Position numbers and translations under genes: made by a program | From: Candidatus Brevifilum fermentans | GTDB taxonomy: Bacteria > Chloroflexota > Anaerolineae > Anaerolineales > Villigracilaceae | Direction of reading: 5' to 3' | Assembly: GCA_945877125.1 (NCBI GenBank) | Contig: CAMCQT010000012.1 | Coordinates: 1 to 62,212 of the forward strand | DNA: 62,212 nucleotides | Part shown: piece after piece, positions 49,940 to 59,348 of the stretch | Layout: every line of letters begins with the position of its first letter | Numbering within the stretch: position 1 is the stretch's first letter | The notes under the pieces: model-generated | Database searches by the model: none | What the model was told of the DNA's origin: nothing | The model's input: the letters and a program-made list of their open reading frames with translations, nothing else

Positions 49940-51733
49940 ATGCCTAAAATTATTCCTCCACCATTTATTACCCAATCAGAAGAAGCCCTGGATAAGGGCT
50001 ATGACCCCAAAGTAGCCCGTGGACTTTTGCAGTTCGTAAAGCCTTACACGGGGCAGATGTTAATTGCATTGCTCTTTATGATTTTCGTCGCGGCGGCTTC
50101 AGTTTCAGGTCCGTATTTTGTGAAGCTGGCAATTGACAACGGAATTACGCCCAAAGACCCTGCGTATTTGAAGAAGATCGTACTTATCTTCTTCGCGGTA
50201 TCTGTCGTGCAATTGGTCGTGAACTATTGGCGCGTGCGGATCATGTCCCGCGTGGGACAGCATGTGCTGTACGACGTACGCACGGCGATGTTCAATCATT
50301 TGCAAAAACTCTCGCTCGGATTTTACAATCGCTACAGTGTGGGACGTGTTATCACGCGCGTCATTAATGACGTGGGCACGCTGCGCGAGTTCATCACGTG
50401 GGCGGTGCTGGCAATCGTGCGTAATTTGCTGGGCATTATTGGCACGATCATTGCCATGTTGTCTTTGAATCTGAAGCTATCTCTGCTGACCTTTGCCGTG
50501 ATGCCTTTGATGATCTGGGCGACCATTGCATTTCGACATATCGCGCGCCAGAATTATCGTAAGGTGCGCGCGGCGGTTTCGTGGGCAAACTCAACACTCG
50601 CGGAAAATATCAACGGGGTGCGCGTGGTGCAGGCGTTCTCGCGTCAGGAACATAATTACTTAAACTTTCACGATTATATTAATCGCTATTTTCTTGAAAC
50701 CAGTCTTGATGCCGCCAAGGTCGCTTCGGTTTACACGCCCGTTGTGGATGTGCTCGGCGCGGTGGCGACGGCCATGGTCGTTTATGTTGGAGGCACGGCT
50801 GTGCTGGGTGAGTCGATCACGCCTGGGGTGTTGATTGCGTTCGTGCTTTACGTTGACCGTTTCTTTGAACCCATCCGCGATCTCAGCCGCCGTTTCGATA
50901 CGTTACAATCCACGATGGCGGGCGGAGAGCGCATCCTTGATTTGCTCAATACCGAGGTCGAGGTTCGGGATGCAGAGAATGCCCAGGAAATAGGACCCAT
51001 TATCGGCGGAGTCAGGTTCGAGAATGTCTCCTTCCATTATTCAGATGACCCCACGCTCGTCCTCAATCAAATTGATCTGGATGTTAACGCGGGCGAGACG
51101 GTTGCTTTTGTGGGCGAGACGGGTGCGGGCAAGACGACGATTGTCAAACTGCTCGCGCGCTTCCATGACCCAACGGATGGCTGTGTGCGCGTGGACGGTT
51201 TTGACTTGCGGACGGTGACTCAGCAGTCGCTGCGCCGACAAATGGGCATGGTTTTGCAAGACCCGTTTTTGTTCAATGGCTCGGTCAAGGAAAATATTTT
51301 GTTTGGGCGTTTGGTCGCCAGTGATGAAGATGTGATTGCGGCGGCGCAGGCAGTGGGCGCGCATGATTTTATTGTTGGGTTGAGAAACGGCTACGAAACT
51401 TCAGTGGAGGAGGGCGGCGTTTTGCTGAGCGTGGGACAGAGACAGTTGATCTCGTTTGCGCGTGCCCTGCTGGCCGATCCGCGCATTTTGATTTTGGATG
51501 AAGCTACATCTTCGGTGGATATTCAGACTGAGCAAATTATCCAGGCGGCGTTGGCGAAGTTGTTGAAGGGGCGCACATCCTTTGTGATCGCGCACAGGTT
51601 ATCAACCATCACCAGCGCCGATCGCATCGTGGTCATTCACGATGGAAAAATTATTGAGCAGGGAAAACACAGCGAGTTGCTGGCGAAGCAGGGCATGTAT
51701 TACGAGTTGTATAAGACCGGTTTTCAAGAGTAG
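49940..51733 (+). CDS. ABC exporter half, catalytic-site subunit
   Basis: 597 aa. An N-terminal tail (MPKIIPPPFITQSEE) is followed by six helices to about 330 and an ATPase with Walker A GETGAGKTT, altered signature LSVGQRQ and Walker B ILILDEATSS with the catalytic Glu. The partner keeps a good signature but lacks the Glu, so the heterodimer has one consensus and one degenerate ATP site, as in TM287/288. It lies downstream of the partner on the same strand and probably shares its transcript. Confidence 0.92.
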   Translation: MPKIIPPPFITQSEEALDKGYDPKVARGLLQFVKPYTGQMLIALLFMIFVAAASVSGPYFVKLAIDNGITPKDPAYLKKIVLIFFAVSVVQLVVNYWRVRIMSRVGQHVLYDVRTAMFNHLQKLSLGFYNRYSVGRVITRVINDVGTLREFITWAVLAIVRNLLGIIGTIIAMLSLNLKLSLLTFAVMPLMIWATIAFRHIARQNYRKVRAAVSWANSTLAENINGVRVVQAFSRQEHNYLNFHDYINRYFLETSLDAAKVASVYTPVVDVLGAVATAMVVYVGGTAVLGESITPGVLIAFVLYVDRFFEPIRDLSRRFDTLQSTMAGGERILDLLNTEVEVRDAENAQEIGPIIGGVRFENVSFHYSDDPTLVLNQIDLDVNAGETVAFVGETGAGKTTIVKLLARFHDPTDGCVRVDGFDLRTVTQQSLRRQMGMVLQDPFLFNGSVKENILFGRLVASDEDVIAAAQAVGAHDFIVGLRNGYETSVEEGGVLLSVGQRQLISFARALLADPRILILDEATSSVDIQTEQIIQAALAKLLKGRTSFVIAHRLSTITSADRIVVIHDGKIIEQGKHSELLAKQGMYYELYKTGFQE

Positions 51734-51752
51734 GCGAGTTGATATGTTTAAC

Positions 51753-51792
51753 AAAAAGGAAGCGTCCAAATTTTGGATGCTTCCTTTTTTAT
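51753..51792 (+). terminator. Intrinsic terminator of the exporter operon
   Basis: Stem AAAAAGGAAGCGTCCAAA / TTTGGATGCTTCCTTTTT (one G-T wobble) ending in TTTTTTA. Confidence 0.9.
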
Positions 51793-51842
51793 TGGCTGAT
51801 GTTCCTTCGACAAAAAAATAAACTCAGAAAGCGTTTCTTAAG

Positions 51843-51970
51843 TTCAATTCACCACAGACACCTGCACTTGCGTGCGGTGCAAGTGTGAACACAGATGAAA
51901 AGGATTTTAGAACGTTTTTGAGGCTGTTTTTATCAAGAATCTGTGTTGATCTGTGTTTATCTGTGGTTAA
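51843..51970. repeat. ACCACAGAC ... ATCTGTGGT repeat
   Basis: The left part, ACCACAGACACCTGCACTTG with a small hairpin, ends in ACACAGATGAAAAG; the right part, ATCTGTGTTGATCTGTGT then TTATCTGTGGTTAAG, is an inverted partner. Same family style as 22999-23059. Confidence 0.6.
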
Positions 51971-52005
51971 GAAATCTTTAAGAAGCAGTCTCTCATCATA
52001 TTGTT

Positions 52006-52111
52006 TAGGACTTACGCAAGACGGCTTGCGCGACTCGCCCTCACCCTAGCCCTCATCCCCAACCCTTTTGGGGAAGGGTTGGGGATGAGGGGGCGTCTTG
52101 CGTAAGTCCTA
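52006..52111. mobile_element. Miniature inverted-repeat element (MITE-like), 106 bp
   Basis: Perfect 18-bp terminal arms TAGGACTTACGCAAGACG (52006-52023) and its complement (52094-52111). The outermost TA may be a TA target duplication, leaving 16-bp ends GGACTTACGCAAGACG, as for Tc1/mariner-IS630 derivatives. The interior CCCTCATCCCCAACCC with its complement forms an inner hairpin. No coding sequence. Confidence 0.7.
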
Positions 52112-52146
52112 TGACTATCTTTTCGTGAGGTCACATGTCTGTAGAT

Positions 52147-52152
52147 TATAAT
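52147..52152 (+). promoter_or_regulatory. -10 box placing the kinase start as leaderless
   Basis: TATAAT ends 7 bp before ATG at 52160, so the transcript would begin at or next to the start codon. An earlier ATG at 52151 overlaps the box and cannot be used. The -35 region is not recognisable. Confidence 0.5.
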
Positions 52153-52159
52153 GATTGGT

Positions 52160-53851
52160 ATGAAAAAGGTGCTTAATTCCGAGGTTTCTCGGGGCAACAA
52201 CCCATCCGTGATCGATGTGGCGGCTTTAAATTTATGGATGAATCAGGATGTTGAGCAAACTGGTCGGGATTTTCCTGCTGCCCAATTATTGCAATTGGTT
52301 TTGGATAATATTCCACAGGAAGTCTTCTGGAAAAATCGTGATTCAGTTTATGTTTGGTGTAATCGAAAATTCGCCCTTGCCGCTGGAGTAGGTACACCGG
52401 ATCAGATTGTTGGAAAAACTGATTATGACCTGGCTTGGACCCGCGAACAGGCGGACTTTTTTTGCCAAATCGATAAGCGAGTCATGGAAACCAATACCCC
52501 GGAATATCAAATTATAGAGCCACAAACTCAGGCGGGGGGCAAGCAAGCCTGGCTGGTGACGAACAAACTGCCGTTGCATGACCAGGAAGGGAATGTGATT
52601 GGGATTTTAGGAACGGCCGAAGATGTCACTGAGCGCAAGGAAGCTGATGAGGCTCTGCAACGCGCTCACGATCAACTTGAAACCCGCGTCAAAGAGCGCA
52701 CTGCAGCTGAACGTGAACAGCGTACCCTGGCAGAGGCCTTGCGCGATACGGCGGCGCTCTTGAGCAGCACTCTCAATCTTGATGAAGTACTCGATCGTAT
52801 TTTGACAGCTATTGGGCGGGTAGTGCCCCACGAAACAGCCAATATAATTCTGGTCGAAGGCGCAGAGGCGCGGGTTGTACGTTTCCGCGACCAGGTCGGC
52901 CAGTATGCCATGTTTCAAAACTTGAATCGCAGATTTTTGCTCGAGGAACTTCCCAACCTGGTGCAAATGGCTGAGACCCATCAACCGCTCATCCTGGCTG
53001 ATACGCTGGCTACCCCGAAATGGGTTGAGCGTCCCGATACAACCTGGGTTCGATCTTACCTTGGCGCGCCTATTGAGATGGAGGGAAAGGTCATTGGCTT
53101 TATAAATCTAAACAGCGCCACACCCCATTTCTTCGACACCTTGCATGCAGAGCGCCTGAGAGTTTTTGCGGATCAGGCAGCGATTGCGATTGACAACGCC
53201 CGCCTGTATGAACAGGCGCAAGAATTAGCCACTCTCCAGGAACGCCAGCGTTTGGCGCGCGACCTGCATGACGCTGTTAGCCAGACCTTATGGACAGCCA
53301 GTTTGATTGCTGATGTTTTGCCAACAGTTTGGAACGATGACCAGGCAGAAGGCCAGCGTAGTTTGGAGAAGCTCCAACGCCTGACGCGCGGCGCCTTGGC
53401 TGAAATGCGGACTCTCTTGCTCGAATTACGCCCGGCTGCTCTTGTCGAAGCGACGCTTGGAAATCTGATGGAGCAACTTGCACAAGCTGTCATGAGCCGT
53501 AAAAAACTGGATATCACAGTTATCACTGATGGAGAGTGTTCACTTCCCCCAGATGTTCAAATTGGGATTTATCGCCTGGCGCAGGAATCACTGAATAACA
53601 TTGCCAAGCATTCGAGAGCAACCCAGGCAAATATTCATTTACGATGCCAACCAGGGTCAGTCCAACTGTTGATTTATGATAATGGGCGCGGTTTTGATCC
53701 TGCCGATGTTGCTTTAGAGCGGTTAGGACTTGGGATTATGCGCGAACGCGCCGATGCAATTGGCGCGTTGCTCAAAATATCCAGCGAGACGGGCCGAGGT
53801 ACGCGCATCACAGTTTTGTGGACTGCCGCTGAAACAGGAGAAACAAAATGA
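52160..53851 (+). CDS. PAS-GAF sensor histidine kinase, NarL type
   Basis: 563 aa, soluble. PAS domain (about 35-145: [20 protein letters not shown], then [15 protein letters not shown]), coiled linker (150-190), GAF (200-345), HisKA_3 with [15 protein letters not shown] (phosphoacceptor His in ARDLHD), and HATPase ([32 protein letters not shown]). The start is taken as MKKVLNS at 52160. The stop overlaps the regulator start by 4 bp (ATGA), so the pair is coupled. The ligand is unknown. Confidence 0.88.
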   Translation: MKKVLNSEVSRGNNPSVIDVAALNLWMNQDVEQTGRDFPAAQLLQLVLDNIPQEVFWKNRDSVYVWCNRKFALAAGVGTPDQIVGKTDYDLAWTREQADFFCQIDKRVMETNTPEYQIIEPQTQAGGKQAWLVTNKLPLHDQEGNVIGILGTAEDVTERKEADEALQRAHDQLETRVKERTAAEREQRTLAEALRDTAALLSSTLNLDEVLDRILTAIGRVVPHETANIILVEGAEARVVRFRDQVGQYAMFQNLNRRFLLEELPNLVQMAETHQPLILADTLATPKWVERPDTTWVRSYLGAPIEMEGKVIGFINLNSATPHFFDTLHAERLRVFADQAAIAIDNARLYEQAQELATLQERQRLARDLHDAVSQTLWTASLIADVLPTVWNDDQAEGQRSLEKLQRLTRGALAEMRTLLLELRPAALVEATLGNLMEQLAQAVMSRKKLDITVITDGECSLPPDVQIGIYRLAQESLNNIAKHSRATQANIHLRCQPGSVQLLIYDNGRGFDPADVALERLGLGIMRERADAIGALLKISSETGRGTRITVLWTAAETGETK

Positions 53852-54486
53852 TAGAGTTAAAACCAATCCGGGTCTTGATTGTCGACGACCATGATATGTT
53901 GCGTGAAGGGTTGGCTTCTTTTTTACGGGCGTATCCAGATTTGGAAATGGTGGGCGAAGCTTCGAGCGGTAACGAAGCCATTCGTTTATGCCGCGATTTG
54001 CAGCCAAATGTAGTGTTGATGGATTTGATAATGCCAGAGATGGATGGTGTCACAGCCATTCAAATCATTCACCAGGAATTTTCCAATATCAAGATCATCG
54101 CCTTGTCCAGTTTTAGCGAGGATAAACTGGTCAAATCTGCCTTGCGGGCGGGTGCTACAGGTTACCTGCTAAAGAATGTCCCCGCTGCCCGGCTGGCCGA
54201 AGCGATCCGCGCCACAAATGCCGGTTTGCCAACTTTATCTCCAGAAATCACCCAATCTCTTTCTGAAAAATCGGAGTCACCCAGCATGCCGACTGGTAAT
54301 GAACTGACACCGCGTGAAAGCGAAGTACTAAAGCTGATAATAGGCGGGTTATCCAATGCTGAGATTGGACTTCAACTTAACATCAGTACTTATACTGTCA
54401 AAAACCATGTCAGTAGCATTCTGGTAAAAATGGGCGTCTCCAGTCGAACAGAAGCAGTCAGCCAGGTTCTCCAGCAGAAAAAGTAG
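53848..54486 (+). CDS. NarL/LuxR-family response regulator
   Basis: 212 aa. Receiver: [13 protein letters not shown] acidic pair, phosphoacceptor Asp in [13 protein letters not shown], and [13 protein letters not shown] with the conserved Lys. [23 protein letters not shown] and the following [17 protein letters not shown]. It is the cognate partner of the kinase just upstream. A terminator follows, so the DUF1097 operon is not simply read through. It may nonetheless control that neighbouring operon. Confidence 0.92.
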   Translation: MIELKPIRVLIVDDHDMLREGLASFLRAYPDLEMVGEASSGNEAIRLCRDLQPNVVLMDLIMPEMDGVTAIQIIHQEFSNIKIIALSSFSEDKLVKSALRAGATGYLLKNVPAARLAEAIRATNAGLPTLSPEITQSLSEKSESPSMPTGNELTPRESEVLKLIIGGLSNAEIGLQLNISTYTVKNHVSSILVKMGVSSRTEAVSQVLQQKK

Positions 54487-54517
54487 TTCTTACGAACTAG
54501 TGCTTAATTCGTTCCCC

Positions 54518-54554
54518 AGCCCCCTCCTTGTAGTCATAGAGGTTGGGGGCTTTT
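54518..54554 (+). terminator. Intrinsic terminator after the response regulator
   Basis: AGCCCCC (54518-54524) / GGGGGCT (54545-54551) with inner TCC/GGT pairing, followed by TTTTGATTT. Confidence 0.8.
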
Positions 54555-54615
54555 GATTTAAACTGAAAGGGTAAGGGTGCGCTTGCACACATCAATCCCA
54601 AACAGGAGAATAATC

Positions 54616-55161
54616 ATGTCCGAAAACAAAATTTTTAAAGAAACCATCCCGCTCTGGCTGGCCGTTGCCATCACTGTTCTGGTTTCAATGCCATTTGGTC
54701 TGTGGCTCGGTAAATTCAACTTTACCCTCTGGTGCGCCTTCATTGTCTGGGCAGAATACTTTGCTTTAGGTGCCAAACCAGCTGGATTGAAGCTGATCCT
54801 GCCCAGCTTTGCTTACGCTGCAGCCCTGACCTCCATCACTCTTTTTCTGGTTCCGTTTTTTAGCTTTTTACCCAGCCTGGTCACCCCTGGAGACCTGGCA
54901 GTTTCCCTGGTTTTATTCGCGGGTGTTGGGTTCATGGTCTATTCAATGCGCTGGTCAAAGACCTTCCAGGATGGCTCATTGCCCTTCTTTAACGGGATTT
55001 CCATGGGTCTGGCGATTTATTTCAGCAGCAGCTACCCGCAAATTGTCTCCGGCACTTTCGCTCCACTCTGGTCGGGTGTTTGGGTCATTTTAATGGGTTG
55101 CTTTGGAGCCTTGTTGGGAGTATTCAACGTCTGGTTGACCTTCCCGAAAGAAGTTAAGTAA
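54616..55161 (+). CDS. DUF1097 family membrane protein
   Basis: 181 aa with five hydrophobic segments: LWLAVAITVLVSMPFGLWLG, then LWCAFIVWAEYFALG, LILPSFAYAAALTSITLFL, a segment near 105 and one near 150. FNGISMGLAIYFSSSYP is a typical DUF1097 motif. The start at 54616 follows CAGGAG; an in-frame upstream ATG lacks one. Function unknown; related YccF-like/DUF1097 proteins are thought to be small transporters or membrane anchors. It is followed by the Tm-1-like gene after 24 bp. Confidence 0.8.
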   Translation: MSENKIFKETIPLWLAVAITVLVSMPFGLWLGKFNFTLWCAFIVWAEYFALGAKPAGLKLILPSFAYAAALTSITLFLVPFFSFLPSLVTPGDLAVSLVLFAGVGFMVYSMRWSKTFQDGSLPFFNGISMGLAIYFSSSYPQIVSGTFAPLWSGVWVILMGCFGALLGVFNVWLTFPKEVK

Positions 55162-55185
55162 TCACGCTTTCAAAAGGAGAATGGC

Positions 55186-56397
55186 ATGTCAAAAACAGTC
55201 GTGATTGTCGGTGCTTTGGATACAAAAGGCAAAGAGTTTGCCTTTGTCAAAGACTTGATTGAGAAACAAGGGCTTAAGACTCTGGTTGTGGATTTTGGTG
55301 TGATGGGCAAGCCCGAATTTGCCCCGGATATCACCCGGGATGAAGTTGCCAGCCATGCTGGCGGCAACCTGGCTGCGCTATCGACCGGTGAGCACAAAGA
55401 TGAAGCCATGAGAGTCATGGCGGCCGGGCTGAAAGCCGTTGTCAGCGAGCTCTATGCTGCAGGTAAACTGGATGGGATCATCGGGATGGGCGGCAGCGGT
55501 GGGACATCAATAGCCACTGGCGCGATGCGGGTCTTACCAGTTGGTGTGCCCAAAGTGATGGTCTCGACCGTTGGCGGCGGCGATGTTTCTGCCTACGCGG
55601 GCGCCAAAGATATTACCTTTATCCCCTCGATTGTGGATGTGGCCGGGATTAACAGTATTAGCCGCGCAATTTATACCAATGGCGCCGGTGCGATCACGGG
55701 CATGGTCAAGATGGACAGCCCAAAATCAACCGCCGAAAAGCCACTGGTTGCGGCCTCCATGTTCGGTAATACAACCACCTGCGTTGATCGCGCGCGCGGA
55801 ATTGTGGAAGCTGCTGGATACGAAGTGCTTGTCTTCCATGCAACCGGGACAGGCGGCAAGACGATGGAAAGCTTGATCAACGATGGTTATATCGTCGCAT
55901 CCATGGACATCACCACCACCGAACTGGCAGACGAAGTTTGCGGCGGTGTTTTCAATGCAGGTCCCGAACGCTGCTTGGCAGCTTCCCGCAAAGGTATTCC
56001 CGCCATCCTGGTTCCAGGCTGTGTCGATATGGCGAACTTCGGCGGCGTAGAAACTATGCCCGAAAAATACAAAGGCCGCAATATTTATCAGTGGAATCCG
56101 AATGTAACCCTGCTCCGCACCAATGTCGAAGAAAACACCAAAATGGGCGAAATGCTGGCTGCAGCGGCTAATGCCTCAAGCGCACCGGTAACAGTTATCC
56201 TGCCACTCAAGGGTGTCTCAATGCTTGATAGTCAGGGCGGTCAGTTCTGGGATCCAGAAGCCGACAAAGCTTGCTATGATGCGATCAAGAAAAACCTGAA
56301 AGCTGGTATCCCGGTCATCGAAGCGGATTACAACATCAATGACCCAGAGTTCGCCGATTTATGCGCAAATACTCTGCTGAAAATGCTGTTGAAATAA
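55186..56397 (+). CDS. Tm-1-like ATP-binding protein (UPF0261)
   Basis: 403 aa. VVIVGALDTKGKEFAFVKDL is the family start; IIGMGGSGGTSIATGAMR and GVPKVMVSTVGGGDVSAYAG the glycine-rich nucleotide loops; VFHATGTGGKTMESL and VPGCVDMANFGG the conserved C-terminal motifs. The plant Tm-1 resistance protein has this domain followed by a TIM-barrel domain; bacteria often encode them separately, as here. The biochemical reaction is unknown. It begins after AAAAGGAG. Confidence 0.88.
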   Translation: MSKTVVIVGALDTKGKEFAFVKDLIEKQGLKTLVVDFGVMGKPEFAPDITRDEVASHAGGNLAALSTGEHKDEAMRVMAAGLKAVVSELYAAGKLDGIIGMGGSGGTSIATGAMRVLPVGVPKVMVSTVGGGDVSAYAGAKDITFIPSIVDVAGINSISRAIYTNGAGAITGMVKMDSPKSTAEKPLVAASMFGNTTTCVDRARGIVEAAGYEVLVFHATGTGGKTMESLINDGYIVASMDITTTELADEVCGGVFNAGPERCLAASRKGIPAILVPGCVDMANFGGVETMPEKYKGRNIYQWNPNVTLLRTNVEENTKMGEMLAAAANASSAPVTVILPLKGVSMLDSQGGQFWDPEADKACYDAIKKNLKAGIPVIEADYNINDPEFADLCANTLLKMLLK

Positions 56398-56416
56398 ATA
56401 AAAAAGGAGAATTCAC

Positions 56417-57247
56417 ATGGCTATTTCTCGTCAGGAAATTCTAAAACGTCTTTGGGCGCAGTATAACTCTGGCAAACCAATTGTTGGCTGTGGCGCTGGT
56501 ACCGGCATTTCAGCCAAAATGGCCGAGGCAGGTGGCGCTGACTTGATTATCATCTATAATTCCGGACGCTATCGTATGGCCGGGCGCGGTTCTCTGGCTG
56601 GCTTGATGCCTTACGGTGATGCCAACGGGATTGTGGTTGAGATGGCGGCTGAAGTGTTGCCGATTGTCAAGAACACCCCGGTTCTGGCAGGCATTTGCGG
56701 TACAGACCCCTTCCGCCTGTTCCCGGTTTTCCTGAAGCAACTCAAGGAAATTGGTTTCTCAGGAGTTCAGAACTTCCCGACTGTTGGGCTGATAGATGGA
56801 AACTTTCGCGCCAACCTCGAAGGAACGGGTATGGGATATGACAAAGAAATCGAAGCCATTGCCCTCGCGCACGAAATTGACCTGTTCACTTCACCTTATG
56901 TCTTTGATACCGATCAAGCCAAGGCGATGGTCAAAGCAGGCGCGGATCAACTTGTGGCCCATATTGGGTTGACCACCGCCGGTTCAATCGGCGCAGCTGT
57001 GGCTTTGACTCTCGACGAAGCGATTGAACGCGCGATGTCGATTGCTGAAGCAGGGCGTAGTGTGCGCAAGGATCTTTTGGTCATTGCGCACGGGGGGCCA
57101 TTCGATGAGCCGGATAGTGTGGGGAAAGCCTTGCCGCGCATGCCTGGCATTCAAGGCTTCTTCGGTGCATCCAGCATCGAACGCCTCCCAACTGAGCGCG
57201 CAATCCGTGGACAGGTGGAAGCATTTAAAAACCTGAAACTGGCATAG
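56417..57247 (+). CDS. Phosphoenolpyruvate-hydrolase-like TIM-barrel protein
   Basis: 276 aa. KPIVGCGAGTGISAKMAEAGGAD-type opening (here in part), NSGRYRMAGRGSLAGLMPYG, AGICGTDPF, NFPTVGLIDGNFR and the final GFFGASSIERLPTE identify the PEP-hydrolase-like family, the second half of the Tm-1/UPF0261 arrangement. The Gly/His/Asp-rich loops suit a phosphorylated oxoacid, but no activity is proven. The gap after the Tm-1-like gene is 19 bp with AAAAGGAG, so they form an operon. A strong terminator follows. Confidence 0.88.
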   Translation: MAISRQEILKRLWAQYNSGKPIVGCGAGTGISAKMAEAGGADLIIIYNSGRYRMAGRGSLAGLMPYGDANGIVVEMAAEVLPIVKNTPVLAGICGTDPFRLFPVFLKQLKEIGFSGVQNFPTVGLIDGNFRANLEGTGMGYDKEIEAIALAHEIDLFTSPYVFDTDQAKAMVKAGADQLVAHIGLTTAGSIGAAVALTLDEAIERAMSIAEAGRSVRKDLLVIAHGGPFDEPDSVGKALPRMPGIQGFFGASSIERLPTERAIRGQVEAFKNLKLA

Positions 57248-57272
57248 CTTTTCAAACCTTGGTAGAAATGAA

Positions 57273-57318
57273 ACTTGGCATCGGTTTATTCTTGCTTGTG
57301 AACCGATGCCAAGTGTTT
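57273..57318 (+). terminator. Intrinsic terminator of the DUF1097/Tm-1-like operon
   Basis: Fourteen-bp stem ACTTGGCATCGGTT (57273-57286) / AACCGATGCCAAGT (57301-57314) followed by GTTTTC. Confidence 0.85.
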
Positions 57319-57407
57319 TCAAGTGCTATCGATTGAAAAATGATAGAGCAGGGCAAAATCATCCTCTCACTTTACTGTTTTGAGATATACCCTCTCATAT
57401 ACCAAAC

Positions 57408-57581
57408 ATGCATATAAAACGTACAACCTTGGGGGCTGTGCTGGCTACTTGGTTCATCCACTTGGATTTGTTGGAAAAACTGTATCATTTCCATACGCAT
57501 GAAATAGAAGTGCTAATGCGTAGTTTTCGGTATAGCCACAATCGGCAGTTGATAATTCGGAAGAGGTGGGGGATATGGTAG
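57408..57581 (+). CDS. Possible 57-aa ORF, unsupported
   Basis: An open frame MHIKRTTLGAVLATWF continues to a stop at 57579. It has no ribosome-binding site and no family I recognise. It lies upstream of a decayed transposase and may be part of the same mobile element. Apart from this the 57319-57622 stretch holds nothing I can name. Confidence 0.2.
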   Translation: MHIKRTTLGAVLATWFIHLDLLEKLYHFHTHEIEVLMRSFRYSHNRQLIIRKRWGIW

Positions 57582-57622
57582 GATAGCGGTCACCCCCAGG
57601 AAAAGGATTATAAAAACAGCTT

Positions 57623-58205
57623 GTGAATAATCAACCTTCACTTATTTATATTCTTGATCGCAGTAATTATCTTGTGTTTGCAAATATTGTTTCAATCGAA
57701 GTGGATCTTGAAGTGGTTCACAAGCTAAAAAAAATCAAGCAAAGCGCCAGCGCCGCGTGTGCTGAAACCGAGAAGTGAAAGAGATTGTCCGCAATGTCGT
57801 AAAGCTCGCGAATCTGGTGAGGCGCCATAATTTGCGTGTAGTCACATACCGTTACCTTGGGTTGAGAAGAAAAGCAAAAGAGGGAGAAGAAAGACGGTCT
57901 GTACCCGACATCAGTTCTGTTCACATCAGTTCTGTTCGAATCCCGATTGCGACTATTATTTGATCACGGACGACAAAATCCATGCACTGGTGGGGTATGG
58001 GACGCATGGGAAATATGAGGATATCCAGGATTTGATCTGTCAGGCATGTCGAAAGAAATTCACGATCCGAAAGCAGATATTGTTGTATCGACTGAATACC
58101 CATTCGAAGATCGTACGATTGGCATTGCACTTTCTGGCTATGGCGGATGTTGTCGAGCGGGGTCAAGGAGATAGGGTCGTCGGTTTGATTAGACAGAAAA
58201 CGTAG
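57623..58205 (+). pseudogene. Decayed transposase gene, 3' truncated
   Basis: Fragments in order: a GTG-started N-terminus ending near LEVVHKLKKIKQSASA (57623-57760), then, after a frame change, PRVLKPRSERDCPQCRKARE (57760-57827), a TAA at 57828-57830, and CSNPDCDYYLITDDKIHALV onward with ICQACRKKFTIRK and LNTHSKIVRLALHFLA. Two zinc-finger-like CxxC groups followed by this helix mark it as a DDE-type transposase N-terminus. The catalytic part is missing; the reading frame ends at 58205, at the junction with the MprF-like remnant. ACATCAGTTCTGTTC is duplicated in tandem at 57908-57937. Confidence 0.65.
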
Positions 58206-58357
58206 CGGTCAGAGAGCGATGGCGTCACCGCGGAAATTATGTTGATCACGCCCATCAGCGCCACCAAAATTGCGGCGAAGCGTACGCCCCAGGTTTTCGG
58301 TGAGGGTGATGCGGGTTGGGCTGGTGGTGTGCATCCGCTGGACGGCAAAAAATCCAA
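58163..58357 (-). pseudogene. Truncated MprF-like (phosphatidylglycerol lysyltransferase) N-terminus
   Basis: In a frame different from the flippase, WGVRFAAILVALMGVINIIS and AVTPSLSDRY look like the opening membrane helix of DUF2156/MprF synthase proteins, which normally follow the flippase. After the Tyr the frame enters the transposase junction (58206) and stops. Whether it was a separate gene or was fused to the flippase through a lost frame is unclear. The catalytic domain is gone. Confidence 0.5.
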
Positions 58358-59315
58358 GCAGCATCGGAATCCAAAAAGTTAATCCGCGAAATGCCAACAC
58401 CACCGTTGCCGCCACCGCCGTGGGAATTCCCAGCGAAGTGAACGCCAGCGTCATCACGCCTTCCACCACGCCGATGCCTTGCGGGGTGATCGAGACGATC
58501 CAAAAAAGAATTCCGACGGCGTAGCCCGCCACCAGCACACCAAGGGTGATGGGTTGATTGAATGCTTTGAATAAAATATAAAGCGATGCGATGTCAATCA
58601 GGTGTGCGAGCAAGGCGACGCCGACCGTGCGCATCAACCTTAACGGGTGGCTGGCTACCGCCGCAGAGGCTTGATTCATCTCTTCGGCATTTTTCTGCGC
58701 CCAATCGTCTGCCAGCGACAGGGTGCGATTGAAGCGACCGTAGACCCAGCCCGCTGAAAATTGTGCCCACGCGAAGAGCTGTTTCAGCCATTCGGGTTTC
58801 CACACGCCCAACATCAGCACACTGCTTAACCCGATAGTCATCAGCAATAGAATGATGGCGGCGATGATTTCATAAATTTGTAAATCATGCTGAATGAAAA
58901 GATAGATGAGGCCAGGAATCAGTACCAAAGTAAACGCGCTGAAATCAGCGATCAGTTGTAATAATACACCGCTTGCCGCGCGCGTCGCTGGCTTGCCTCG
59001 TTTCGCCAGATCATCGGTGAAGAGCGCCGCGCCGCCTGCTCCACCCGCTGGAACGACCACATTGATAAATAATGATCCGAGCGTGACGGGAATTAAATCG
59101 CGCGTGCGCGTGGAAATATCCACCGTGTAAAACGCAGATTGATACGATGCGGTGAAGACTACATAAAAGATCATTTGAGAAAGTATGGCGGCAAATATCC
59201 AGCCCCATTGCCCCTGCGCCAGCGTAGCTTTGAGTTGCTCCAATTCTGTAAATCTTGAAATCACCACCCATAAAAAGAGTATCGTAAGAACAAGAACGAT
59301 CCAACGATTTTTCAT
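58209..59315 (-). CDS. Flippase-like membrane protein (LPG synthase TM family)
   Basis: 368 aa with about eight to nine transmembrane helices. FVNVVVPAGGAGGAALFTDDL-like region (INVVVPAGGAGG near 80) and FWIVSITPQGIGVVEGVMTL near 275 are the hallmarks of UPF0104/AglD-type flippases, including the N-terminal half of MprF. The start MKNRWIV at 59315 is preferred over one four codons earlier. The last 35 residues (after RMHTTSP) overlap the other-frame MprF-like sequence and may not be native. Confidence 0.8.
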   Translation of the reverse strand: MKNRWIVLVLTILFLWVVISRFTELEQLKATLAQGQWGWIFAAILSQMIFYVVFTASYQSAFYTVDISTRTRDLIPVTLGSLFINVVVPAGGAGGAALFTDDLAKRGKPATRAASGVLLQLIADFSAFTLVLIPGLIYLFIQHDLQIYEIIAAIILLLMTIGLSSVLMLGVWKPEWLKQLFAWAQFSAGWVYGRFNRTLSLADDWAQKNAEEMNQASAAVASHPLRLMRTVGVALLAHLIDIASLYILFKAFNQPITLGVLVAGYAVGILFWIVSITPQGIGVVEGVMTLAFTSLGIPTAVAATVVLAFRGLTFWIPMLLGFFAVQRMHTTSPTRITLTENLGRTLRRNFGGADGRDQHNFRGDAIAL

Positions 59316-59348
59316 AGCCACTTCCAATTGGTAAATAGCGCTTGGTGA

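Noticed and set aside
57933-57950. tRNA T-loop-like GTTCGAATCCC
   Set aside because: No acceptor, D or anticodon arm around it; the sequence codes for part of the transposase remnant.
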